This document shows positions 17,416 through 26,457 of a stretch of DNA of 64,000 bases, one piece after another. The stretch comes from Paraburkholderia dioscoreae (GTDB lineage Bacteria > Pseudomonadota > Gammaproteobacteria > Burkholderiales > Burkholderiaceae). The stretch spans positions 1 through 64,000 of the forward strand of contig NZ_LR699553.1 in NCBI RefSeq assembly GCF_902459535.1, given 5' to 3'. Both the position numbers and the translations under genes were made by a program. The notes beneath the pieces were generated by a model that saw only the letters and a list, made by a program, of their open reading frames with translations, was not told where the DNA came from and did not search any database. Numbering within the stretch: the first letter of the stretch is position 1; each line of letters begins with the position of its first letter.

Positions 17416-18384
17416 ATGGCATACGATTACCTGACAAAGATTCGAATCAACCGTCCACTAACCGAGGAAGAGGTCGCACGGCGCATTAATGTTCACAAGC
17501 CCGTCGTCGATGAAGCTGCCGATGCTTACACCGTGTTCGGGATGAACGATGTTTATCTCGAAGTCTGCGACGCTTCTTACTCGCAGGTTGGCTGGGGCCT
17601 TCTTGCTTTCCTGCTTTGTTTCCCAGCATTTGCTTTACTCACCGTGGAAGCCGCGCAGAGCGCGATTGTCGATACGCCGGCGATGGTCAGGAACGGTGAA
17701 CAGGGGGTGTTCAGTGCCGGCATGTGGGTCTTCACCGTGATTACGGTGCTGTGCTGCGTGCTCACGGTTGTGATACTTCTGCGCGATTGCTTCAACTACA
17801 GGCACAAGGCCGTGCGCTTCAATCGCCAGACGCGAATGGTGTACGCCTTCCGGCACAACGGGCCGGGCGGAGTACTCGCGGTACCTTGGGACAAGGCGTT
17901 TTTCTACCCGCACCGGTTGCCTTCCAATGGGCTGGCGGGGGGAGCGCCAACACTGATGCGGTGCTTTGTCCTTGACGACGCCGGAAAGAAAATCGTCAAC
18001 ACGTTCAGCTTCGGTGCTCGTACGGTCAACGGCGCAGACGAGTCCACTCCGATTGGCAAACAGGTCCTCTATCAGGTTCAGGCCAACTTCGAGTTCATCC
18101 GGCGGTACATGGAGCAGGGTCCGGACGCGCTACCGAAGGTCGAACGGTATCTTCCGCGAGGCCCCTCTCTGCGCGCCTCAATGAGCGTCTGGTTCTATGG
18201 CATAGGAGCTGTCGGCAGTGCTGGCGGTGCCATGCGCGTTGTCACCATCCTGCTTTCGGGGCCGATATTCCTGCTGTCGATACTGCATTACATTGCGCAA
18301 CTGACGAGCCGGGAGCCGGTATGGCCGACCGAGATAGAAGCCGCCTGCGGCAACTCAGCGTCGCCCGCAATGGCTCAAGCCTGA
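17416..18384 (+). CDS. DUF6708 membrane protein, probable immunity protein
   Basis: A 322-residue membrane protein with hydrophobic segments at about 57-78, 102-122 and 278-300. A conserved middle domain contains VRFNRQTRMVYAFRHNGPGG and ALPWDKAFF-like sequence. It begins 10 bases after the VasX-like toxin gene, consistent with membrane-located protection against a pore-forming effector. A full-length paralogue occurs at 19772 and a truncated one at 32980. The immunity role is inferred from position and membrane topology. Confidence 0.8.
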   Translation: MAYDYLTKIRINRPLTEEEVARRINVHKPVVDEAADAYTVFGMNDVYLEVCDASYSQVGWGLLAFLLCFPAFALLTVEAAQSAIVDTPAMVRNGEQGVFSAGMWVFTVITVLCCVLTVVILLRDCFNYRHKAVRFNRQTRMVYAFRHNGPGGVLAVPWDKAFFYPHRLPSNGLAGGAPTLMRCFVLDDAGKKIVNTFSFGARTVNGADESTPIGKQVLYQVQANFEFIRRYMEQGPDALPKVERYLPRGPSLRASMSVWFYGIGAVGSAGGAMRVVTILLSGPIFLLSILHYIAQLTSREPVWPTEIEAACGNSASPAMAQA

Positions 18385-18572
18385 GATTGCGGGCTTCCTT
18401 TGCTGTGTGAACGCGCTACTACTGTCTCGCCCGGATTCGCTTGAGTGAACTGCCAGACCTGCGTCGCGGCCAAGGTCAGCACGTTAGCCCCGTGTCGCAA
18501 CGCCACTCCCTTCCGGGCACTGATTCGCACGCGGGCAAACACGTCAACATTTAACTTGTCACCATATATCCG

Positions 18573-19091
18573 ATGCGAAAGAAATGCGGCCTTCTCTTCT
18601 GTGCGACGACGCTGATTTTCCTCACAGCCTGCCCCAGCGCATCAGACAGCCCGCTAGCTCGCGCAGCCGCCACGCTCGCAAAGACGGAGGCCCCACATGA
18701 CGCCCAGTGGGTCCAACTCGAAAGCAGTGACGCGGCCGTGCAGGAGTGTGCTATCAAGTTCCCGGACGCTGACCACCCTTGGACCGCGCGTATCGGACTT
18801 AAGCCGGGGCAATATGCTATTCACGCTCGCATCCAACAAGATGGGACAACTGGTTCCTGGTCGTCAGGCGAGGTATGGTCGGACGCGAAGACCGATGACG
18901 GCAAAGACACGCTGGATGAGAGCACGCTCAAGGCGAGGTTGCATGACTGCGCCACGCACGTAATGTCCGTCGGTTTGCTTGAGAGCAATCTTGGCCCCGA
19001 CAACGCCGTCGTAACGGGACTACGTGCGCTGGAAAAGCAGGATATCGAGAATGCGAAGGCGCTTCGCAAATCGGCGCAGAGCGGCAGCTAG
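18573..19091 (+). CDS. Putative lipoprotein in the T6SS cargo module
   Basis: The 172-residue product has a lipoprotein signal peptide: basic MRKKCGLLF, a hydrophobic stretch and lipobox LTAC with C20 as the lipidated residue. The mature part has four further cysteines or fewer and a soluble alpha/beta look (AQWVQLESSDAAVQECAIKF). It sits between the first immunity gene and the PAAR gene. A periplasmic or outer-membrane immunity or accessory role is plausible but not shown. No family recognised. Confidence 0.7.
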   Translation: MRKKCGLLFCATTLIFLTACPSASDSPLARAAATLAKTEAPHDAQWVQLESSDAAVQECAIKFPDADHPWTARIGLKPGQYAIHARIQQDGTTGSWSSGEVWSDAKTDDGKDTLDESTLKARLHDCATHVMSVGLLESNLGPDNAVVTGLRALEKQDIENAKALRKSAQSGS

Positions 19092-19306
19092 GGCTGGTGT
19101 GCCGTCAAACAGCCAATTCGAGTTCACAGCATCGCGACACCACCGAAGCGGCGTTGAGGTCATTTGATATTCGCCGTCAGTGCTGACGTTAAAACCGAAG
19201 CGTTGTTTGATGGGATTCCCGCGTGGCCTGACCGCAAGAGTTTCGGCGCAGAAACACGCTCTGCCATTTGCCGGAATTTATTGAGCGAGAAGGAGGATGT
19301 CTTACC

Positions 19307-19591
19307 ATGAGCCGCAAATTTATACTGAAAGACGACACGACTACCCACAACGGTGTGGTGCTAGACGGCATCGCAGGTTCGTCGTTCGACGGCCGACCGT
19401 TGGCCTATCTTGGGGCTCCTGTATCGTGCCACACGTGCAACACCGAGGGCATCATCATCAGCGATGGCTCGCCTCATACGATGAGTGTGATGGGCAAGCA
19501 GGTCGCGCTCGAGAACGATTTATGCCAGTGCAAATGCGAGCCTCTTCCGAAGCTGGTGGCGTCGCAGACCATGGGCTCACTAACATCCTGA
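19307..19591 (+). CDS. PAAR-domain protein
   Basis: PAAR proteins cap the VgrG spike. The 94-residue product MSRKFILKDDTTTHNGVVLDG has the short repeated beta pattern of PAAR-like proteins, with a histidine (H14), a CHTC pair (about 43-46) and a CQCKC cluster near 81-85. The ATG at 19307 follows an AAGGAGG about 10 bases upstream. It extends the T6SS cargo module and may pair with the vgrG product or a lost effector. Confidence 0.75.
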   Translation: MSRKFILKDDTTTHNGVVLDGIAGSSFDGRPLAYLGAPVSCHTCNTEGIIISDGSPHTMSVMGKQVALENDLCQCKCEPLPKLVASQTMGSLTS

Positions 19592-19771
19592 TTGGCGCAA
19601 GCTCATTGCGGTCTAGCGACGACTTAACAGTTTTCATTCAAAGAGAGTCGGTGGTCGATAAGCCGTGGACAAAGTGCCGCGACTAGGGTGAACTGCTGGT
19701 GCCCGCCGAGTCGTTTCGCGAGCTGCCTCGGAGCTTAAGAGGAATCGCTAGGGCATCGTAAGCGAGAAGAT

Positions 19772-20740
19772 ATGGCGTATGACTACATGACCAGGGTGGG
19801 GCTGAATCGCCCAGTTGACGAGAGTGAAGCGACGCGGCGCATAGACGTCCGCAAACCGGTCGCCGCCGAGGCTGCTGACGCCTATACCGTGTTCGGCATG
19901 AACGATGTGTACCTGGAGGTTTGTGACGGCTCATATTCGCAGGTTGGATGGTGTCTGCTTGCCTTCCTGGTTGGGTTCCCTGCGTTCATATTTTTCACGG
20001 TCACTGCGATACAGGGCGCTGTGGAGATAACTCCGGCGATGGTCAGGAACGGTGAGCAGGGAGTCTTCAGCGCCGGGATGTGGTTTTTTGCGGTGGTGGG
20101 AGTGCTTAGCTGCGTGTTCACGGCGTTGCTTCTCCTGCGCGACTGCTTCAACTACCGGCACAAATCTGTGCGGTTCAACCGCAAGACTCGCACGGTGTAT
20201 GCGTTTCGGCACAACGGCCCGTGCGGTGTCATCGCCGTTCCATGGGATAAGGCATTCTTCTTTGTACACCGGCTGCCCTCCAACGCCACGTTTGGCGGAG
20301 CGCCCACTCTGATGCGCTGTTTCGTTCTTGACGACTCCGGCAAGAAAATCGTTGACACCTTCAGCTTTGGGCTTCGGACAGTCAACGGAGCGAAAGAGTC
20401 CACGCGCTACGGCAAACAGGTGCTTTATCAGGTCCAGGCCAACTTCGAGTTCATTCGCCGTTACATGGAAAGCGGTCCGGATTCGCTGCCACCCGTGAAA
20501 AACTATCTGCCGCGCGGCCCCTCTCTTCGAGCTTCCATGAGCCTATGGTTCTACGGACTGCGCGACATTAGCGGCGTTAGCACGGGACTCCGCATTTTTT
20601 CCACCGTACTCAGTGTGCCGGTTTTTTTGCTGTCCGTGCTCCACTACATTGCCCAGCTAACCTGTCGTGAACCGATATGGCCGGAGGACGTCGAGGCAGC
20701 ATGCGACAACGTCCGGGCAGCGGTTGTAGCGGAAGTGTGA
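19772..20740 (+). CDS. DUF6708 membrane protein, second copy
   Basis: A 322-residue paralogue of the protein at 17416, sharing the start MAYDYMTRVGLNRPVDESE, three hydrophobic segments and the VRFNRKTRTVYAFRHNGP block. There is no toxin gene immediately upstream, so it looks like an orphan or extra immunity gene kept against related VasX-like toxins. Its upstream region and first ~70 codons are duplicated at 32908-33191. Confidence 0.8.
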   Translation: MAYDYMTRVGLNRPVDESEATRRIDVRKPVAAEAADAYTVFGMNDVYLEVCDGSYSQVGWCLLAFLVGFPAFIFFTVTAIQGAVEITPAMVRNGEQGVFSAGMWFFAVVGVLSCVFTALLLLRDCFNYRHKSVRFNRKTRTVYAFRHNGPCGVIAVPWDKAFFFVHRLPSNATFGGAPTLMRCFVLDDSGKKIVDTFSFGLRTVNGAKESTRYGKQVLYQVQANFEFIRRYMESGPDSLPPVKNYLPRGPSLRASMSLWFYGLRDISGVSTGLRIFSTVLSVPVFLLSVLHYIAQLTCREPIWPEDVEAACDNVRAAVVAEV

Positions 20741-20975
20741 CTGGCGACGGACGCCGCCCTATGCAATGGCCTTAGAAGGCGCGAGCCCGTTTGGCCCGCG
20801 GACGTCGAGGTTGCCTGCTTCTAGACGATGTTGGCGATGTAAAACGGCGTCGCTGTTGAACAAAAACCAGAGGAAGGTGCAGCATTGCCATTGCGTGGCG
20901 CAGACGTCAAAGCGATGGCGCTCATCTCGCAGTGCGTCGTACGCGGCGTGTTACAGCCACGATGTCAGGGTTCGA
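20741..20975. other. Intergenic with decayed start of the small gene seen at 9808
   Basis: On the minus strand, about 20876-20975 reads IVAVTRRVRRTARDERHRF across a stop. This parallels the start of the frameshifted gene at 9808 (MMAVRITWDAPRDERRH). Both lie just after a RepB-like 3' end, so the RepB/small-gene junction is ancestral. The rest of the gap shows no gene. Confidence 0.5.
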
Positions 20976-21468
20976 CTAGAGGACTGTGCCGAATTGCTGC
21001 TGGTCGAGGGAAATGGTTGCAATGATGGACTCGAACTCCGCCATCAAATCCGGATGGTGTTGGGCAATGTATTGCCGTGCAGATTCGTTTTCGAGTAGCT
21101 TGGCGAGATACCCTTTCGCAAGCACCAGGTTCAACACGTCTTGACCGTAAGTCTGTTCCACGAGCTTGTACTGCCCCTGCAGATTGCTCATTTCCCGCTC
21201 CATTTTCGCCATCTGCTCCGGGCTAACGCCGGTCAGTTTGCGTGGCTTCTTGCCCTCCACAAGGCGCGCTGCAGGGGTAGCGACCAACAATGCCTCGGCG
21301 TAGGAGACTGACACATTGTTAGCGGCCACCATCAGCTCAACGCATTCGACCTGCCGCGTGGGCTTCATTTTGCGAATAGCGCGAACAAGCTCCGGCGAGA
21401 ACTGCCGGTCGACGAGAAGTTTAGCCGCTTCCGGACAAACGCCGTCGAGCAGCGACGCCTTCTTTATA

Positions 21469-21475
21469 ATTTGTG
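21469..21475. repeat. 7-bp target-site duplication, left copy
   Basis: ATTTGTG here matches ATTTGTG at 24019-24025. Together they bracket the IS21-type element and, when merged, restore the RepB-like reading frame. Confidence 0.85.
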
Positions 21476-21638
21476 TGGGCGGCGACAATTATCTTGGCCG
21501 GTCGTTGACGATTGCTTTGGCCGGTGGTGAGGAGTCGTAGGCGGCGAAGCCGCCGGAGACGACGAGCCACCGGCAGCGCTGTGTCGGCGGGGCTTTAGGA
21601 TTGGGCTGATCGAAGCTTAAAGAAGAAGCGGTCAGCTC

Positions 21639-23132
21639 ATGTCTGGAACCCGCATTACCGACCAACAGGTTTGTCTCTACATGAACAAGCGCAAATGTCA
21701 TTCGCAGGAAGTCGCCGCCGCCAAGACCGGCATCAGCGTGCGTACGGCGCGACGCATCGAGCGCGATGCCACGCTGCCGTCCCAGAAGCCACGTCAATCA
21801 TGGCGGACCCGCCCTGATCCCTTCGTCGACGTTTGGGACAGCGAAGTCGTACCGTGGCTGCGCAACGCGCCCAACCTGATGGGCATCACGATCTTGCGCA
21901 AGCTGCAGGATGATCATCCGGATCGTTATCCCGATAGCATGCGTCGCACACTGGAGCGACGTATTCGTCAGTGGCGGGCACTCGAAGGGCCTAATCTGGA
22001 GGTGTTCTTCCCCCAGGAGCATCAACCCGGCGTGCGCGGACTGTCGGACTTCACCGATATGAGCAAGCTCTGCGTGACGATTGGCGGTGCGCCATTCGGC
22101 CACCGGTTGTATCACTTCGTGCTGGCGTTCTCGCGCTGGGAGTACGCGAATGTGATTGAAGGCGGCGAGAGTTTCGAAGCTCTCGCGGCCGGACTGCAGA
22201 ACGCGCTGTGGCAGGCAGGTGGCTGCCCGCGCGAACATCGCTCTGACAGTCTGTCGGCCGCCTTCAAGAACCTGACCGAACAGCAGGACTTCACGACGCG
22301 TTACGCGGCGCTGCTCGATCACTACGGCATGGAGGGTACGCGCAACAATCGCGGTCTCGGTCACGAGAACGGCAGCGTGGAATCCTCGCATCGATATCTG
22401 AAGGAAGCGGTCGACCAGGCCCTGATGCTGCGCGGCCATCGCGACTTCGCGGACCGGGTGGCCTACGATGAATTCATCCGTGAGGTGGTGATGCGCCGAA
22501 ACCGGCGCAACGCTGCGGCGTTTCGCATTGAGCGTGCACAGTTGCAGGATTTGCCTGAACGCCGCACCACTGACTTCGCCGAGGAAGAGGCGCTCGTGAC
22601 CCGTTGCAGCACTTTCACCGTGCGGGGCATCCTGTACAGCGCGCCGTCGCGCCTGATCGGCCATCGCCTCAAGGTGCGTCTCTACGGAGACCGGCTCGAC
22701 TGCTATCTGTCAGGCGCACTGGTGCACAGTACGCCGCGAGGCTCCCGTGCAGCCGACAACCGCCACGCGCTTGATTACCGACACTTCATTGACTCACTCA
22801 GGCGCAAGCCGCAGGCGTTCAAGGGGCTTGCGTTTCGTGATGCCCTGTTTCCTCGCGAAGCCTATCGCCGGACCTGGGAGCAGCTCGAGGGGAAACTGTC
22901 GCAACGTCTGGCCTGCAAGAGCATGGTGGGCCTGCTAGAACTCGCGGGGCACCACGGTGTTGAAGCGGTGCTGGCCGAACGGCTTGAAGCGTTGCTTGCA
23001 GCCGGTGAGCTGCCCGATCTGAAGCAGTTGCGCGACGAGTTCGCGCCGCGTCAGGCCTTGTGTCCCGAAGTGGTGGTCGACATGCCACCCGTGGCGATCT
23101 ATGACGAACTGCTCGACCAGGTGGCAGCATGA
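21639..23132 (+). CDS. istA: IS21-family transposase IstA
   Basis: A DDE integrase of 497 residues that catalyses strand transfer for the IS. The N-terminal HTH is visible in YMNKRKCHSQEVAAAKTGIS. The catalytic core includes GLSDFTDMSKL near 130 and the later GHENGSVESSHRYLKE with the second and third acidic residues. Its stop overlaps the istB start (ATGA), the usual coupling in IS21 elements. It appears intact. Confidence 0.93.
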   Translation: MSGTRITDQQVCLYMNKRKCHSQEVAAAKTGISVRTARRIERDATLPSQKPRQSWRTRPDPFVDVWDSEVVPWLRNAPNLMGITILRKLQDDHPDRYPDSMRRTLERRIRQWRALEGPNLEVFFPQEHQPGVRGLSDFTDMSKLCVTIGGAPFGHRLYHFVLAFSRWEYANVIEGGESFEALAAGLQNALWQAGGCPREHRSDSLSAAFKNLTEQQDFTTRYAALLDHYGMEGTRNNRGLGHENGSVESSHRYLKEAVDQALMLRGHRDFADRVAYDEFIREVVMRRNRRNAAAFRIERAQLQDLPERRTTDFAEEEALVTRCSTFTVRGILYSAPSRLIGHRLKVRLYGDRLDCYLSGALVHSTPRGSRAADNRHALDYRHFIDSLRRKPQAFKGLAFRDALFPREAYRRTWEQLEGKLSQRLACKSMVGLLELAGHHGVEAVLAERLEALLAAGELPDLKQLRDEFAPRQALCPEVVVDMPPVAIYDELLDQVAA

Positions 23133-23947
23133 ACGCTCCCGCCCATGACAACGGCCGTCTGGCCCTGATGCTCAACGAGCTGCGTTTGCCGACCATCGGC
23201 AGGTTGTGGCCCGAGTTCGCGGAACGATCTGACAAGGAAGGCTGGCCGGCCACCCGGCTACTCGGCGCATTGCTCGAGCACGAACTGGCTGAACGAGCTA
23301 AACGACGTATCGAGCGCCACCGAACCGAGTCACATCTGGACCCGACAAAGACACTTGCGACCTTCGACTTCGGCATGGTGCCCATGGTCTCGAAGGCGCA
23401 TGTCACTGCGTTGGCAACCGGAGAATCCTGGCTGGAGAAAGGCGCCACGATTCTCCTGTTCGGGCCGCCTGGCGCCGGCAAGAGTCATCTGGGATCAGCC
23501 ATCGGACACGCGTTGATCGACGCTGGCTACCGGGTGCTGTTCACGCGCACCAGTGAACTCGTCCAGAAGCTGCAGGCTGCACGCCAGAGCCTGCAATTGC
23601 CATCCGCGCTTGCGAAGCTCGATCGCTTCGATCTCATCATTCTGGATGACCTGTCGTACGCGCGCAAGGACCAGGCCGAAACCAGTGTGCTGTTCGAACT
23701 GATTGCCGAGAGGTATGAGCGCAAAAGTCTTTTAATAACGGCCAATCAGCCGTTCTCTGGCTGGAATGATGTGTTCCCCGACCCCGGTATGACGGTCGCA
23801 GCCATCGACCGGCTCGTCCATCACTCGACGATCTTCGAGCTGAACGTCGAAAGCTATCGCCGTCGTAAGGCCAGCGACAAACAGAGCGCTCGCCGGCGAC
23901 AATTACCCGACGACAATTACGAGGGAGGCGCGACAATTATGAATTAG
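23129..23947 (+). CDS. istB: IS21-family helper ATPase IstB
   Basis: An AAA+ ATPase of 272 residues that assists IstA in target selection. Walker A is GPPGAGKSH at about 112-120 and Walker B is LIILDDLSYAR near 169-179. The C-terminus RRKASDKQSARRR is shared with the remnant at 32721. It overlaps istA by four bases and appears intact. Confidence 0.93.
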   Translation: MNAPAHDNGRLALMLNELRLPTIGRLWPEFAERSDKEGWPATRLLGALLEHELAERAKRRIERHRTESHLDPTKTLATFDFGMVPMVSKAHVTALATGESWLEKGATILLFGPPGAGKSHLGSAIGHALIDAGYRVLFTRTSELVQKLQAARQSLQLPSALAKLDRFDLIILDDLSYARKDQAETSVLFELIAERYERKSLLITANQPFSGWNDVFPDPGMTVAAIDRLVHHSTIFELNVESYRRRKASDKQSARRRQLPDDNYEGGATIMN

Positions 23948-24018
23948 CCAGCGACAACTAAACCCGTCGACCGGCCAAGATAGTTGTCGCTGACCGGCCG
24001 TGCTGCTTGACGCCGTCT

Positions 24019-24025
24019 ATTTGTG
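24019..24025. repeat. 7-bp target-site duplication, right copy
   Basis: ATTTGTG, the right-hand partner of 21469-21475. Confidence 0.85.
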
Positions 24026-24512
24026 ATACGTCCACGGAAAGAGATTTTGCCAATCGTTCGGGTGATACGCCTCTGTCGATTACGCGCCGAATCATATAGT
24101 GCTCCTGGATTGTCGACAGGCGATTGACCCGGTTGTTATAGGTATAGCTTTCGTCATCGGTCGCGACAAGGCAGGCAGTCCGTTCGTGGCCCAAGTCCTG
24201 GATGGCAAGTAATCGTAGATGCCCATCCAGCAGAACATGTTGCCCTGAAGACTGGTCCGCCGGCGTTACGGAAAGCGGTTCGATAAGGCCTACCTCCTCA
24301 ATTGAGGTTCGTATCTGTCGAAATTTGCGCGATTGGACCACGGACGCGGGTATTCTCCGCGATGGCAAGATACTGGAGACAGGCACCGACAATGGCTCGG
24401 GGATGAATCCAAGAGTTACGCCAGTCATGTGACACTGTCAAACGCAATCTCAAGTTGATACAGCTTCGGACGCAAACGCAATTTGAATTTGATACACCTG
24501 CGCATACGGTTA

Positions 24513-25349
24513 TTAGCTGAGTGCTGCCTCCTTCGAGTTGCGTTTGCGTTTGACATCGTCCGCGTCGTTCAGGTGCGGTGGTGGGATGCGGTTGATCATG
24601 CCGGCCTGACGTTTTTCCTTCAGCCTGTACGAGTCGCCGGAGATCGGCACGACGTGTGCGTGATGAAGCAGCCGGTCGAGGAGCGCCGCCGTGAGCGTTG
24701 CATCGTCAGCGAAGGTCTGGTCCCACTGGCCGAACGGAAGATTGCTGGTCAGGATGAGACTTCCGGTTTCGTACCGTTTGGCGACCACCTGGAAGAGCAG
24801 GTTCGCCTGCTCCCGGTCCATGGGCAGATACCCCATCTCGTCAATGATCAGAAGCCTGTATGGCTTCGTGATCCGCTTGATAGTTTCCTCCAGCTGGTTA
24901 CGCCGCAACGCTGTCGTCAATTGCATCAGCAGATCGGCGGCAGTAATGAAGCGGGTGCGAAATCCGGCCTGCGTTGCACGATATCCAAGCGCGACGGCAA
25001 GATGGGTTTTGCCAACGCCACTGGGTCCGAGCAGCACGACATTCTCGGCACGCTCCACAAAGGCAAGACTGCCGAGTTCGAGAACCAATGCTTTCGGTAC
25101 GCCGAGCGCGAATTCGAAGTCGAATTCATCAAGCGTCTTGATTGCCGGGAATCCAGCCAGACGCGTCAGCATCCGGCGCATTCGCTCCGCGCGTGCCATC
25201 GCTTCATCCTTCAAGGCCTGTTCGAGGAAGTCGAGATAGCCGAGCTCGCGTTTGGCGGCCATCTGGCCGAGGTGCGCAATCTGTGTCGGCAAGTGCAGCA
25301 GGTTGAGCTGCTTGCACAACACAGTCAGTCGTTCGAGCTGCGGCGTCAT
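24513..25349 (-). CDS. istB: IS21-family helper ATPase IstB (second element)
   Basis: A 278-residue AAA+ helper starting MTPQLERLTVLCKQLNLLHL. Walker A is GPSGVGKTH near 102-110 and Walker B is LLIIDEMGYLP near 159-169. The ATG at 25349 overlaps the istA stop by four bases; a longer open frame upstream is the istA gene in another frame. The sequence is unlike the IstB at 23129, so the two elements belong to different IS21 subgroups. Confidence 0.92.
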   Translation of the reverse strand: MTPQLERLTVLCKQLNLLHLPTQIAHLGQMAAKRELGYLDFLEQALKDEAMARAERMRRMLTRLAGFPAIKTLDEFDFEFALGVPKALVLELGSLAFVERAENVVLLGPSGVGKTHLAVALGYRATQAGFRTRFITAADLLMQLTTALRRNQLEETIKRITKPYRLLIIDEMGYLPMDREQANLLFQVVAKRYETGSLILTSNLPFGQWDQTFADDATLTAALLDRLLHHAHVVPISGDSYRLKEKRQAGMINRIPPPHLNDADDVKRKRNSKEAALS

Positions 25350-26413
25350 GCGCTTACCTCCTGTGCGCGGCTGAACGCGTCGTAGACCGACAACGGGTGC
25401 TGCAACGGTTTGTTCCACTCCGAGGTCGCGTACCGTGATGCTGGTTTCGGCTGCTGATGTGGCGTCGCTCCCGTTCGAACCGATCGTCCCACGTATGGTG
25501 CCGGCAGTGGCAGAAGATGCGGCCGCTCCTCGAGCAACACCTCGGCCGGAACCCGTTTGGTAGTGCCATGCACCCGGACGTTGGCGACGTCGCGCAACCA
25601 CAGCCTGACGCGCTCATTGCACAGGCCGCAGTCGGCTGTGAGCCCTGCCTGTTTGAGCATTGAAACCAACGGGACCCAGAAGCTATAGCGCAGATATCCG
25701 TTCATACGCTCGACCTTGCCCTTCGTCTTCGCGCGGTATGGCTTGCACACGCGCGGCACGAACCCATGGTGTTTGGCGAAGTCAGCGAACCCCGGATGAT
25801 ATCGGTGCTGCTTCTTGCCATAGGCATCGCGTTTCAGAATCACCGTCTTCATGTTGTCGTACACGATCTCTCTGGTGACGCCGCCAAATGCCTCGAATGC
25901 CCGCACATGGCAAGCCAGCAGCGTTTCGATACGCATGTCGGTGACAAACTCCGCGTAGCTGACACGGCTGTAGCCCAACGTCGCAACGAACGCCGCGAGC
26001 ATGCCGAGTTTGTGCCCCGGCTTACGAAACTCAATCCAGTCCATCTGCATCTGATGTCCCGGCTCTGTCTCGAATCTGACCACCGGGTCGGGGCGTGCAG
26101 CGGGGCGAAGCTTCTGCAGATACTCCTGCACCCGACGCAAACCGCCCGTGTAGCCGCGCTCCTCAATCTCCCGCTTGAGCACCGTCGCCGGAATCCAGTC
26201 CGGCTTCGCTGCTTCGACACGGCCCTGCAAATAGGCCTTGAAGGGCGCAAGCTTGCCGACGACTGGCTGACGGGCCTTACGCTGCGGCGGACCCGATTCC
26301 AGATACTTCCTGACTGTGTTGACTGCCATGCCGGTCTCGACCGCGATGTCCCGAAGGCTGTTTCCCTGGCGACGCAGAATCTCGATTTCCATGTACTCCT
26401 CGTAGCTGATCAC
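25346..26413 (-). CDS. istA: IS21-family transposase IstA (second element)
   Basis: A 355-residue DDE transposase. It has an HTH in EILRRQGNSLRDIAVETGM, the core aspartate in MQMDWIEFR near 131, VYDNMKTVILKRD near 195 with the second aspartate, and KTKGKVERMNGYLR with the third acidic residue. A 107-bp internal piece of this gene (25695-25801) also occurs, with no mismatch I could see, at 30563-30669. Confidence 0.92.
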   Translation of the reverse strand: MISYEEYMEIEILRRQGNSLRDIAVETGMAVNTVRKYLESGPPQRKARQPVVGKLAPFKAYLQGRVEAAKPDWIPATVLKREIEERGYTGGLRRVQEYLQKLRPAARPDPVVRFETEPGHQMQMDWIEFRKPGHKLGMLAAFVATLGYSRVSYAEFVTDMRIETLLACHVRAFEAFGGVTREIVYDNMKTVILKRDAYGKKQHRYHPGFADFAKHHGFVPRVCKPYRAKTKGKVERMNGYLRYSFWVPLVSMLKQAGLTADCGLCNERVRLWLRDVANVRVHGTTKRVPAEVLLEERPHLLPLPAPYVGRSVRTGATPHQQPKPASRYATSEWNKPLQHPLSVYDAFSRAQEVSA

Positions 26414-26457
26414 GGGCCGCCCAAAAGGAGCAACCCTACAACGAGGTGTATCAATTC

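Larger units (their letters stand above)
21476..24018 (+). mobile_element. IS21-family insertion sequence (2543 bp)
   Basis: The boundaries come from the 7-bp direct repeats and from frame restoration of the interrupted gene. It encodes IstA and IstB in overlapping order. Subterminal repeats containing GCGACAA-TATCTTGGCCGG occur at both ends in inverted orientation. A scrap of a related element's right end lies at 32721-32907. Confidence 0.88.
20976..24428 (-). pseudogene. RepB-like partition gene split by an IS21-type element
   Basis: The N-terminal half reads from 24428 (MTGVTLGFIPEPLSVPVSS) through a ParB-like HVLLDGHLRLLAIQDLG to LSVDVSQI. The C-terminal half reads from about 21473 (QIIKKASLLDGVCPEAAKLL) to the stop at 20976. 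Removing the element at 21476-24018 and one copy of the 7-bp duplication restores one frame (VSQIIKKASLLDG) of about 300 residues, the usual length of RepB-like proteins beside ParB and serine recombinase genes. The C-terminal half has its own weak downstream start, but a functional product is unlikely. Confidence 0.85.

Noticed and set aside
20766..21098. + strand open frame over the RepB-like 3' end
   Set aside because: Antisense of the RepB-like gene; the similar frame at 9758 is likewise antisense of the remnant.
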